Shown: one piece after another, positions 27,404 to 34,947 of the stretch | Numbering within the stretch: position 1 is the stretch's first letter | How the letters are laid out: each line of letters opens with the position of its first letter | Source of the DNA: a bacterium | Lineage (GTDB): Bacteria > Desulfobacterota > Desulfocorpusculales > Desulfocorpusculum | Length of the DNA: 64,000 nt | Direction of reading: 5' to 3' | Assembly (NCBI GenBank): GCA_037481695.1 | Contig: JBBFLE010000001.1 | Location: 502,989-566,988 of the forward strand | Notes under the pieces: model-generated | What the model was told of the DNA's origin: nothing | Seen by the model: only the letters and a program-made list of their open reading frames with translations | The model's database searches: none | Made by a program: the position numbers and the translations under genes

Positions 27404-27629
27404 CCTGGGGCTTCGCCCGCACAGAGCACGGAGCACAGAGCACAGGGTAAAAACCGAACTACTGGCGGGCTGCTCCACCGGCTCATTTCCTGGCGCACGC
27501 ACCGGCACCTCGCTCCGGATCCTGGCCAAAGGCCTTCGGGAAACTTCCTACACGAACCTTGGCCCGTATGCTCTGTGCCCTGTGCCCTGTGCCGCTTTTG
27601 CTGGCCCCGATCACAAAGGGGATTGCGAC
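27404..27629 (+). repeat. Satellite unit 1 ending in truncated CRISPR repeat
   Basis: This 226-bp unit directly follows the last full repeat. It begins CTGGGGCTTCGCCC, carries GCACAGAGCACGGAGCACAG on the left and an opposed CTCTGTGCCCTGTGCC on the right, and ends in the last 26 bp of the CRISPR repeat (27604-27629). The first 11 bp of that repeat are missing. Open frames through it are repeats of low-complexity reading and not credible genes. Confidence 0.85.
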
Positions 27630-27888
27630 CCTGGGGCTTCGCCCGCACAGAGCACGGAGCACAGAGCACAGGGTAAAGACCAAACTACTGGCGGGCTCGT
27701 CCACCGGCTCATTCCCTGGCGCACGCACCGGCACCTCGCTCCGGATCCTGGCCAAAGGCCTTCAGGAAACTTCTTACACGAACCTTGGTCCGTATGCTCT
27801 GTGCTATATGCCCCTTTTGGTCGCCCCGTGCCCTGTGCTCTGTGCCGCTTCTGCTAGCCCTGTGCTGCCTTTCTCGGCCCCGATCACA
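27630..27888 (+). repeat. Satellite unit 2, degenerate right end
   Basis: This is a longer copy of unit 1 with an extra segment (TATATGCCCCTTTTGGTCGC and a second GCTTCTGCTAGCCC). It ends with only 12 bp of the CRISPR repeat (GCCCCGATCACA, 27877-27888) before diverging into the sequence upstream of the Cys-rich gene. Confidence 0.8.
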
Positions 27889-27985
27889 GAGATCATTAGG
27901 ACCGGAGTTCCTGGTAAACCATGCGAGGAAAGGATAAGTCAATTTAGACAAATTTCTTTGATTCCATTACGCAAGGAGGTGTGAG

Positions 27986-28471
27986 ATGAGGGGTCTGGTC
28001 GTTTTCTTGATGGTTACAGGATTGGTGGTGGGCTCTGTAGCAATCTTACCCTTAGGCCAGGCAGCTAGCAGGAACCCCGAGTGCGTCCAGGAAGCTCAAG
28101 ACCAATACAGGGAGTGCATAGCCGTCTGTCGCGAGACCATGCAGGTGGAAAAGGACCTTTGTCGGAGTGTGGACCATGAGTGCGCTGAAAGCTGTAGAGA
28201 AGCCTTCATCAACTGTATTGGACCTCATATAGCGGCGCTTGAAACCTGTAAGGACACCTGCAACGCTGAAAGACAGCAGGCTGTCCAGCAGTGTAGAAAT
28301 CAACACGCTTCCAACCCGGCCTCTTTGGACGATTGTGTCGACCAGGCCCAGGTCCAGGCTTTCATGTGCAGAGATCAGTGCCGGGAACAGACTCAGCTAC
28401 GTGCCTCTCTAATCCAATGCAGGCGGCAGCTCAGATCCTGCATCCAGGCCTGCCCTACAGACACTCAGTAA
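27986..28471 (+). CDS. Secreted cysteine-rich helical protein
   Basis: The 161-residue protein has a signal peptide (VVFLMVTGLVVGSVAILPLGQAA) and a mature part with 16 cysteines. Ten of them form five C-x3-C pairs: CIAVC, CAESC, CKDTC, CRDQC and CIQAC, spaced along amphipathic helices rich in Gln, Glu and Arg, like helix-hairpin C-x3-C proteins. Disulfide-bonded periplasmic helices or a metal-binding role are both possible; I do not recognise the family. A strong AAGGAGGTGTGAG ribosome site precedes the ATG. The gene is embedded inside the CRISPR-derived satellite, between unit 2 and the next copies. Confidence 0.8.
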   Translation: MRGLVVFLMVTGLVVGSVAILPLGQAASRNPECVQEAQDQYRECIAVCRETMQVEKDLCRSVDHECAESCREAFINCIGPHIAALETCKDTCNAERQQAVQQCRNQHASNPASLDDCVDQAQVQAFMCRDQCREQTQLRASLIQCRRQLRSCIQACPTDTQ

Positions 28472-28490
28472 AATCTCTAAGGTAGAGCCG

Positions 28491-28531
28491 GTTCCGAAAG
28501 CAGGCCCCGACACCGAGCGGGGCCTTCCGAC
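28491..28531 (+). repeat. Diverged CRISPR-repeat-like sequence with GC stem
   Basis: This 41-nt sequence starts GTTCCGAAAGCAGGCCCCGA and ends GGGGCCTTCCGAC. It follows the array repeat position by position (TCCGAA, CCCCGA, CAC, GGGG, CGAC) with a longer stem, AGGCCCCG/CGGGGCCT (28502-28525). It sits where a repeat would precede the next satellite unit. It may also act as a terminator for the Cys-rich gene. Confidence 0.5.
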
Positions 28532-28729
28532 CGGCTGATCTCCTGGCATTAATACTGGCATATCTCTCCAGCCTCTAGCCAAAGGCCTTCAGGAAACTTC
28601 TTACACGAACCTTGGTCCGTATGCTCTGTGCTATATGCCCCTTTTGGTCGCCCCGTGCCCTGTGCTCTGTGCCGCTTCTGCTAGCCCTGTGCTGCTTCTG
28701 CTAGCCCCGATCACAAAGGGGATTGCGAC
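28532..28729 (+). repeat. Satellite unit 3 (diverged left half)
   Basis: The left half is a diverged version of the unit (GGCTGATCTCCTGGCATTAA); the right half, from CCAAAGGCCTTCAGG onward, is nearly identical to unit 2. It ends with 28 bp of the CRISPR repeat (28702-28729). Confidence 0.8.
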
Positions 28730-28955
28730 CCTGGGGCTTCGCCCGCACAGAGCACGGAGCACAGAGCACAGGGTAAAAACCGAACTACTGGCGGGCTGCT
28801 CCACCGGCTCATTTCCTGGCGCACGCACCGGCACCTCGCTCCGGATCCTGGCCAAAGGCCTTCAGGAAACTTCCTACACGAACCTTGGCCCGTATGCTCT
28901 GTGCCCTGTGCCCTGTGCCGCTTTTGCTGGCCCCGATCACAAAGGGGATTGCGAC
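28730..28955 (+). repeat. Satellite unit 4 (226 bp)
   Basis: This copy is almost identical to unit 1 and of the same 226-bp length. It ends with the 26-bp truncated CRISPR repeat at 28930-28955. Confidence 0.85.
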
Positions 28956-29227
28956 CCTGGGCTTCGCCCGCACAGAGCACGGAGCACAGAGCACAGGGTA
29001 AAGACCAAACTACTGGCGGGCTGCTCCACCGGCTCATTTCCTGGCGAACGCACCGGCACCTCGCTCCGGATCCTGGCCAAAGGCCTTCAGGAAACTTCTT
29101 ACACGAACCTTGGTCCGTATGCTCTGTGCTATATGCCCCTTTTGGTCGCCCCGTGCCCTGTGCTCTGTGCCGCTTCTGCTAGCCCTGTGCTGCTTCTGCT
29201 AGCCCCGATCACAAAGGGGATTGCGAC
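28956..29227 (+). repeat. Satellite unit 5 (272 bp)
   Basis: This is a long-form copy like unit 2, ending with 28 bp of the CRISPR repeat (29200-29227). Long and short forms differ by the segment between TATGCTCTGTGC and the final GCTAGCCCC. Confidence 0.85.
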
Positions 29228-29451
29228 CCTGGGGCTTCGCCCGCACAGAGCACGGAGCACAGAGCACAGGGTAAAAACCAAACTACTGGCAGGCTGCTCC
29301 ACCGGCTCATTTCCTGGCGCACGCACCAGCATCTAGCTTCGGATCCTGGCCAAAGGCCTTCAGGAAACTTCTTACACGAACCTTGGCCCGTATGCCCTGT
29401 GCTCTGTGCTCTGTGCCCTGTGCCCTGTGCCGCTTTTGCTGGCCCCGATCA
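29228..29451 (+). repeat. Satellite unit 6 (terminal, degenerate)
   Basis: This last copy ends in only 10 bp of the CRISPR repeat (GCCCCGATCA, 29442-29451), then runs into unique AT-rich sequence. It marks the right edge of the satellite. Confidence 0.8.
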
Positions 29452-29635
29452 GAAAAATTTTTACAACCGGAAAAAAGACGCAGATATGCGTTTAAAATAT
29501 ATGGATCTGGAGATAGTATCCATTTACATCGGTATGGTGGCCTGGACACCCAGAGGGGCTTTAGGGGTTTCGTTCTGGAGAGAAGGCTCTCCCCATTTAA
29601 GAGGTGTCAGGCTCTTGAGGAAGGTGGTGCAGACA

Positions 29636-29728
29636 ATGGAACTGCTTTCCTTTGCTTGGTGGGTCTTAGTCATTTTGTATCTGGTTAATTTTCTGCTGAA
29701 CTGGTGGAATGATCGTGACCGAAAGTGA
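29636..29728 (+). CDS. Single-TM micro-protein, SFAWW family, copy 1
   Basis: The 30-residue peptide starts MELLSFAWWVLVILYLVNFL and ends NWWNDRDRK: one membrane helix with a charged tail. AAGGTGG lies nine bases before the ATG. It shares the pattern SFAWW-x-LVI-x4-NFLL with the 48-residue peptide encoded at 34636, which supports a real gene; the function is unknown. Size and layout recall small membrane toxins or regulators of membrane complexes, but that is only a resemblance. Confidence 0.5.
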   Translation: MELLSFAWWVLVILYLVNFLLNWWNDRDRK

Positions 29729-29903
29729 GTCTATTTGACCCAAGATTCATATCCAATTGTTTCGGACAGAATGCTTCGAGAAGCAAAGACGGACGGGAGA
29801 AAAGCAGGATGAACTTTTTGGGCCTGAGAAGTTGTTTATCCGCCAGTTAAGGGAAAAACCCTCTGGTCTTAGAGCGAATCCATGGGTAAAAGAGGAGGCA
29901 AGG

Positions 29904-30887
29904 ATGACTGCGAATGTCCAGAGCATGGCTTATGTGGGCGCAGAACCGTGGCATGGGCTCGGCATTGCAGTTCAACAAGGTGTTAAAGCCCATGAAATGC
30001 TCCGTGCCGCAGGCCTGGACTGGAGGGTCGTTGTCAGGCCAGCACGTGGAGCCAAGCCCACTAGAAAACGCCATGGAGAGGACATCTACTCTCGTTACGA
30101 GGTAGTCCGATTACCGAGGCCCGAACGGAATGAAGAAGAGGTGGTATTCGGTATTGTGACTGACCGCTACGAGCCTCTTCAAAACCATGAGGCTTTCGAG
30201 TTCTTTGACCTTCTCGTAGATCGCAAGATGGCCTTCTTTGAGACCGCCGGTGCACTGGGGCAGGGAGAGCGAGTCTGGATTATGGCAAGGATGCCGGATC
30301 CAATAACGGTAGTGCCTGGTGACGAATGCCAAAAATACCTTTTGTTGTCCAATACCCATACAGGCAGAGGGGCGGTTACCGTTAAATTCACAGCGGTCCG
30401 GGTGGTATGCCAGAATACACTCTTACTTGCCATGGAAGACGGGCAGCAGGCCTTTCGGGTGCGACATAGCAAGATTATGACAGATCGTCTGAGGGGGATC
30501 GCGGAGCTCATTTTCATGGCCAGTGCTGTTTACTCAAAAGCGGCTCAGCTATTCAGGCGATTGACTGAAATCAAGCTTAGTGATCACGTGTTGGAAAAAT
30601 ATCTGGAGTTTGTTTTCCCAAGGACCGATGCGCAGAAGAAAAAAGATAAGATACCATCAAAGTGGATCCGGGTAAGAAATTTGCTGGAGCAGACCGCTGA
30701 TCTCCAGATGGATGGCGTGAAAGGAACCCTATGGGCTGCGTACAATGCGATCACCCGTTTCGAGGACTACCGGATGATCGAAGATGAGGTTGCTGAAGCA
30801 CGACTCAATCGAGTGTGGTTCGGCAGTAGTGCTAACGTGAAGCTCATGGCTTTGCAAGCGGCGGCAAAATTAGCTGAGGCCAACTGA
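29904..30887 (+). CDS. DUF932 (phage/plasmid-like, TIGR03299) protein
   Basis: The 327-residue protein matches the DUF932 family found on plasmids, phages and genomic islands: MAYVGAEPWHGLGIAVQ at the start, FGIVTDRYEPLQNHEAFEFF in the middle, then KYLLLSNTHTGRGAVTVKFT and RVVCQNTLLLAM. The biochemical role of the family is not established. I chose ATG 29904 with AGAGGAGGCAAGG; an upstream open frame from 29757 has no such site. No phage structural genes are nearby. Confidence 0.88.
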   Translation: MTANVQSMAYVGAEPWHGLGIAVQQGVKAHEMLRAAGLDWRVVVRPARGAKPTRKRHGEDIYSRYEVVRLPRPERNEEEVVFGIVTDRYEPLQNHEAFEFFDLLVDRKMAFFETAGALGQGERVWIMARMPDPITVVPGDECQKYLLLSNTHTGRGAVTVKFTAVRVVCQNTLLLAMEDGQQAFRVRHSKIMTDRLRGIAELIFMASAVYSKAAQLFRRLTEIKLSDHVLEKYLEFVFPRTDAQKKKDKIPSKWIRVRNLLEQTADLQMDGVKGTLWAAYNAITRFEDYRMIEDEVAEARLNRVWFGSSANVKLMALQAAAKLAEAN

Positions 30888-30986
30888 CGAGGGATGGCTG
30901 CAGTGTGTATTCCGCGTCAGATCAGCTAATGATTCATGTTCAAAGGGGTCCTCAAAGCCTGCATCAAAGAACTGGAAGGAGACTCC

Positions 30987-31118
30987 ATGAGAAGGAGACC
31001 CTCAGGCTTGTCCAAAACTCCAGAGTGGGAAAGACTCGGAAAACCAGTGCAACTAAGATCCGCTCCCCCTGGACAGGGTCAGCGGGAACCGCTTGACAGA
31101 ATTAAAAACAGGAGGTGA
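30987..31118 (+). CDS. Small basic hypothetical protein (43 aa)
   Basis: This 43-residue frame reads MRRRPSGLSKTPEWERLG and ends DRIKNRR. It is strongly basic and has AAGGAG six bases before the ATG. No family is recognised. It ends three bases before the next small gene, suggesting a two-gene unit. Confidence 0.45.
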   Translation: MRRRPSGLSKTPEWERLGKPVQLRSAPPGQGQREPLDRIKNRR

Positions 31119-31121
31119 ATC

Positions 31122-31295
31122 ATGAAAAGATCCGACCAAGAAAAAAAGAAACCTTTGAAGCCCAACCCAGATTCAGACAGCAACAGCGTGGATTACAACA
31201 GACTGACCATATTCGCCTGGAGGTTGCCCAAGGGGTGGAAAAGACCGAGCAGCGACGCACCCAAGTCGGAACAGAAGAAAGATTCTGAAGACTAA
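31122..31295 (+). CDS. Small charged hypothetical protein (57 aa)
   Basis: The 57-residue protein has lysine-rich ends (MKRSDQEKKKPLKPNPDS; EQKKDSED) around a short hydrophobic core (YNRLTIFAWRLPKGWK). An AGGAGGTGAATC ribosome site makes the start very convincing. No domain is recognised. It begins three bases after the preceding 43-residue frame. Confidence 0.6.
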   Translation: MKRSDQEKKKPLKPNPDSDSNSVDYNRLTIFAWRLPKGWKRPSSDAPKSEQKKDSED

Positions 31296-31698
31296 GAGAA
31301 CTACAACGCCTCGGCAGGACATGCCAGCCCCCAGGGGTCACTGTTATCCAAGATTCCCTCGTTTTTGGTTGGGAAAAAAGTTCATTGAGATTTTGCCTTA
31401 GCCTGGAAAACAGGCCTGAATAAGCGTTTCTTCCTAATGGAGGGTGGCTCGAAGCCTCTTGTTGGATGAGCTATCTTGAGGACTCTGATCAGCCGGCCCA
31501 TTGCTCGACTCAGGGTTTGAGACTAGGAAAATCTCTGGAATGCAAAGCATCGGGTCGGAAGCAGACCTTTAAATAGGGCAAAAGACTTCGCAGCGAAGCT
31601 GAGAGTCCGGCTGCAACTTAGCCTTGGACTGAGGCTCTTTGGGGTAGGACGTCTGGAAATTGGTTCGAAGCTGTTTTTTGGGCGCGAGAGGAGGAAAC
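31296..31698. other. Intergenic region with possible structured RNA
   Basis: These 403 bp have no convincing gene. Two structured stretches are visible: 31511-31556, with GGAATGCAAAGCATCGGGTC, faintly like the GCAAAGC core of c-di-GMP-I riboswitches, and a hairpin CTTCGC-A-GCGAAG at 31586-31598. Neither is assigned with confidence. Confidence 0.3.
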
Positions 31699-31965
31699 AT
31701 GAAAATTCGATGCAAAAAGTGTGGTCATTTTGAGGAAACCAACTTGGGTCTCTTTGTGAAGATCATTGGTGGCGCGATGCCCCTTGGCGGTTTTTGGGCT
31801 TGGGTTACCTATCTATTCGCAGGAACCGGGTTTGCCCTTCCCATCGTGATCGCAATCATCACAGGGGGGGTGGCAATGCTGGCATTCAAGGATGAAATCG
31901 TGGGGTGGATCATGAACATAGGGTACCAATGTCCCAAATGTCATGCCGTCGACTGGGATGCTTGA
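31699..31965 (+). CDS. Two-TM protein with a split zinc ribbon
   Basis: The 88-residue protein has a CxxC at each end (MKIRCKKCGHFEE and YQCPKCHAVDWDA) and two membrane helices between (about residues 22-42 and 46-65). The two CxxC knuckles lie on the same side of the membrane and could form one zinc ribbon. GAGGAGGAAAC precedes the ATG. No function is known to me. Confidence 0.7.
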   Translation: MKIRCKKCGHFEETNLGLFVKIIGGAMPLGGFWAWVTYLFAGTGFALPIVIAIITGGVAMLAFKDEIVGWIMNIGYQCPKCHAVDWDA

Positions 31966-32015
31966 ATGCAGGTTTAGCCAACTAATGGACTTTGTTGGCC
32001 AAAAAATTGAATTTA

Positions 32016-32030
32016 TGGTGCCAGGCACCA
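32016..32030. repeat. REP-like palindrome, copy 4
   Basis: TGGTGCCAGGCACCA lies in the 120-bp gap between the zinc-ribbon gene and the HExxH gene. Confidence 0.9.
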
Positions 32031-32085
32031 CTCAAATCAAGAGGCGTCAGGGCGCCATGGAACAGCGCACAAAGGAGGAAACGCA

Positions 32086-33018
32086 ATGTTGATATCAACG
32101 GGGAGAAGACCCATCACAAATCAGGACGACCTTGTGAAATTCATCCAGGACAATTTTGCCGATCCCAAGGATACTATTCCACCGCCTCCGGCCGGCAGAG
32201 ACACCGAAGCAGACACAAAGCTGCCGGGCGACGAGGAAATCTGGCGTGATCTATCACCGCTGGAGCGCGCCCCGGTCCCAGACTGGCTTGTTCCGGGCGA
32301 TGGAGTGCTGTTGAAACCAGGTGAAAGGATCCAAGTGCTAGGACCTCCTGAGCCGCCAGCCGAGGTCCCGGTTCATATCGTTGAAGTCCTGGCTTACTAT
32401 CTGCCTTTTCATTTCTACAGGCAGTTCTGGGGGGTTTACATCCGGGCCCGTGGAATCCTTCATCTGGTATCCGTGCTGGCCTCCTCGCAAGAGGATGCGA
32501 ACCACCAGGAGATGACGGACCTGGCCTGGGATGTGTTGTTCCACCACGAGATGTTCCATTTCTTTTCGGAGATCGCCTGTTCCAGGGCCGAAATAGTTCT
32601 GGAAGGCTCACTGTACACAAGTCATTTCCATGACAGGTGGGCCACAGCCCTCGAGGAAGCTCTGAGCAATGCCAATGCGGTACGCAAGTCCTTGCGAGGC
32701 CGCAGTTCCTCCCTCGGCCGGACCCTGAAGGACTGGATGAGAAGGCAAGGTCCAGGCTATCGGGATTTCCATAAGTGTCTGGCCCCTTCCAATTTCAGGA
32801 AATGGTGCCGTGTCCAAGCCATCAGGATGGTTTCCCATGGCACTGAAATTACCCCTCGGTCACTCAGAGCTGGAAGTGTTCGTATACAGCTGGGGAAGGG
32901 AGGGCAGGTGTGGGGACCTCTGGAGTTTCTCTTCGGTCTAACGAACAGACTGATCGCGCCTGTCTACTTTGTAACCGACGCACCGAATGTTCAGCTGTCA
33001 GGACAGGTCCAGAAATAG
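32086..33018 (+). CDS. Hypothetical protein with HExxH metallopeptidase-like motif
   Basis: The 310-residue protein has a possible gluzincin-type zinc site: HHEMFHFFSE (HExxH, about residues 152-161) and, about 30 residues later, ATALEEALSNANA, where a Glu could be the third ligand. No signal peptide is seen. N-terminal residues 1-75 are Pro-rich and probably disordered. I do not recognise the family; an intracellular minimal metallopeptidase is a reasonable but unproved reading. AAAGGAGGAAACGCA precedes the ATG. Confidence 0.7.
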   Translation: MLISTGRRPITNQDDLVKFIQDNFADPKDTIPPPPAGRDTEADTKLPGDEEIWRDLSPLERAPVPDWLVPGDGVLLKPGERIQVLGPPEPPAEVPVHIVEVLAYYLPFHFYRQFWGVYIRARGILHLVSVLASSQEDANHQEMTDLAWDVLFHHEMFHFFSEIACSRAEIVLEGSLYTSHFHDRWATALEEALSNANAVRKSLRGRSSSLGRTLKDWMRRQGPGYRDFHKCLAPSNFRKWCRVQAIRMVSHGTEITPRSLRAGSVRIQLGKGGQVWGPLEFLFGLTNRLIAPVYFVTDAPNVQLSGQVQK

Positions 33019-33207
33019 GGCTACGCCGTCTGCAGCAAGAGGAATGTTTTGCAGTCCTGTGGCCAGGGGCACCCCGGGGGTGGTCAGGCTCCCTGAAAAA
33101 TCCCCGGATCACAGGTTTGAGAGGTGACAGATAGAGCCAAAGAAAACTTTCTTTTTGGACCAAAACTTTATACGCCCGCCAGTGACATTAACATCTTGCA
33201 GCCTGTT

Positions 33208-33222
33208 TGGTGCCAGGCACCA
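33208..33222. repeat. REP-like palindrome, copy 5
   Basis: TGGTGCCAGGCACCA with flanking TT/A, identical to copy 1 over 18 bp (TTTGGTGCCAGGCACCAA). Confidence 0.9.
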
Positions 33223-33305
33223 ATCATGCAATCCATCCGCTTAGAGCTTGCACATTAATCAGCAATTCCTCTTGGGCTCAACCAGTTTCAGCTCTTTTGG
33301 TTTCG

Positions 33306-33330
33306 GGCACCAGGTGCCTGCCCCTTTTTT
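33306..33330 (+). terminator. Permuted REP palindrome followed by T6
   Basis: GGCACCAGGTGCC is a palindrome with the two halves of the REP motif in swapped order, followed by TGCCCC and six T. This has the form of a rho-independent terminator and may end the HExxH gene transcript. Confidence 0.55.
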
Positions 33331-33527
33331 AGTGAGTCTGGAGCGGAAAATGTCCTCAGATCTTCGTTTTACCAAATTGGACGCAATGAGGAGGTCAAGC
33401 CTTGAACCAGTCAAAGGCCAGGAGCCCTCCGGCTCTAGGAGAGGGATGGAAGGTTCAGGAAAATGGCCACTGTTCCCTAGAGGCCTTCATAAAAGAAAAA
33501 TTCTTCTGTTTGAGGAGGTGAAATAGC

Positions 33528-34031
33528 ATGGGCTTTCGACATTCTGTGTATTGGTTGATGGGAGCAACGGTCCTGGCCCTGGCAGGGTGCGCCAGCATCG
33601 TGAGCAAATCCAACTGGCCAGTCAACGTGACTAGCACACCGCCCGAGTGCAGGGTCGTACTCAAGGACAAGCGCGGCATGGAGATCTTCAGAGGCACCAC
33701 TCCCACTGTTGTGACACTGCCTGCTAGATCGGGCTTTTTCTCGGGCGCAGATTACTCCCTGGTATTTGAGAAGGAAGGATTCGAGCCGGTCACGGTGAGC
33801 CTTAGCAGTGAATTGAACCCCTGGTATATAGGAAACATCCTCTTCGGAGGGCTCATCGGTTTTCTTGTAGTGGATCCTGCTACAGGAGCCATGTTCAAGC
33901 TACCCGAGCAAGTGCACGGCACGCTGACAGCCAAGCAAACCAGCTCCCTTCCTGTTCAAGGCGGCCTGTGGGTGGCTGCATTGGAGGATATTCCCCAAGA
34001 ACTTAGGATTCACTTGGAACGCCTGCGTTGA
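33528..34031 (+). CDS. Predicted lipoprotein with PEGA-like domain
   Basis: The 167-residue protein has a lipoprotein signal (LMGATVLALAGC, lipobox LAGC, Cys21). The mature part begins VTSTPPECRVVLKD and continues F-GTTPTVVTLPA-SGFFSGADYSLVFEKEGFEPVTVSL, a PEGA-like beta domain. A hydrophobic Gly-rich segment (WYIGNILFGGLIGFLVVDPATGAMFKLP) follows, as in a widespread lipoprotein family of unknown role. AGGAGGTGAAATAGC precedes the ATG. Confidence 0.8.
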   Translation: MGFRHSVYWLMGATVLALAGCASIVSKSNWPVNVTSTPPECRVVLKDKRGMEIFRGTTPTVVTLPARSGFFSGADYSLVFEKEGFEPVTVSLSSELNPWYIGNILFGGLIGFLVVDPATGAMFKLPEQVHGTLTAKQTSSLPVQGGLWVAALEDIPQELRIHLERLR

Positions 34032-34635
34032 ACTAAGACAGTTTCCCCCCTTTGACTCCCACCTCTCGCGGAGGAGGCCCGTGGATCCCTCCCCAACCGC
34101 CTCGGGCCTCTCCGGCCCCAAAAAGCTCTCCCGGTTTTTGAGAGGTGGGGCAGCCCAATCTTATTTGACTCTAAAACCCAGGGCCAGTTTCAAAAGCTCA
34201 CACTTTGGAGCTTCGATAGCACCAAGCGGTCCTCATTCCAGATTTCCCTTTACATGGATTTGAGTTCAGCAAAAATTCAGCCGGAACTTTTCCTTGCGCC
34301 GAGGCCAGTTGTTGAATAACAGACGCGAGGTTGTTCCAGCTCTAATAGAATAATTATTGAATCCTTGAGTCCCCAAAAGAGACATCGCAGGCCTGCTGAG
34401 GCCCAAAAGAACAGTCGGCACGGCGGGAAAAAACATCATGAGACAGCCAAGAAGCCTGACCAGAAAAACCCGTTTTTACCCATTTTTGCTCAAAGCACTT
34501 TTGGGTAAAAATGTTTGATTGTCACGACAAGGCATTAACGGTAACATGCTCTGTGGGCAATGCGGGTTATGCACCTCTTTTTCGAGGCTAGTAAAGAGTA
34601 TTGACGAAAATTGGCTATTGGCGAGGGACAAAACT
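34032..34635. other. Intergenic region with one hairpin repeat
   Basis: About 600 bp carry no supported gene up to the micro-protein at 34636. The region contains imperfect GC-rich inverted repeats just after the lipoprotein gene and one copy of the ACCC-AAAA/TTTTGGGT hairpin family at 34473-34513. Confidence 0.4.
34473..34513. repeat. GCTCAAAGCACTTTTGGGTAA hairpin family, copy 1
   Basis: TTTTTACCCA and TGGGTAAAAA-type arms enclose the shared core GCTCAAAGCACT. The same hairpin occurs three times near 48.4-48.7 kb, 14 kb away. Confidence 0.75.
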
Positions 34636-34782
34636 ATGACGGGATTCATTTCATTTGCATGGTGGTTTCTCGTGATAGCCCTTGTGGCCAATTTTCTCTT
34701 GAGAAAAAACGAGAAATTTGTCCGGATGACTCTAGATGAGCAAGGCAATGTAATCAAAGTCGAGGAAGCGGATGAAGGGTAG
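34636..34782 (+). CDS. Single-TM micro-protein, SFAWW family, copy 2
   Basis: The 48-residue peptide reads MTGFISFAWWFLVIALVANF, LLRKNEKFVRMTLDEQ and a Glu/Asp-rich end. The membrane helix repeats the SFAWW-x-LVI-x4-NFLL pattern of the peptide at 29636; the longer soluble tail is unique. GAGGG lies about eight bases before the ATG. Function unknown. Confidence 0.55.
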   Translation: MTGFISFAWWFLVIALVANFLLRKNEKFVRMTLDEQGNVIKVEEADEG

Positions 34783-34947
34783 CTAGTCTGTATCTCTTCC
34801 CGGGATTGGTAAAACATACTGAAGTTAGAGTGAGTGTTGCCCCCTAGTGCTTGATGATGTGGGCTGATGAACGAATCTTCTCCGTGCTTAAATGATTTCT
34901 GGCCATAGGGATTCTTGTCTATAGTTTGTTACTCCAGGCAAAGGCTT

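Larger units (their letters stand above)
33019..33527. other. Intergenic region with palindromes
   Basis: About 500 bp carry no supported gene. They hold a REP-like palindrome (33208), its inverted-order variant (33306) followed by a T-run, and at the right end the AGGAGG ribosome site of the lipoprotein gene. Confidence 0.5.

Noticed and set aside
27385-29336. Long open frames through the satellite (up to 233 codons)
   Set aside because: They arise from tandem repeats with no stop codons in several frames, lack ribosome sites, and run across CRISPR repeat fragments.
33248-33526. 92-codon frame before the lipoprotein gene
   Set aside because: It covers a palindrome/terminator and has no ribosome site; translation is unremarkable.
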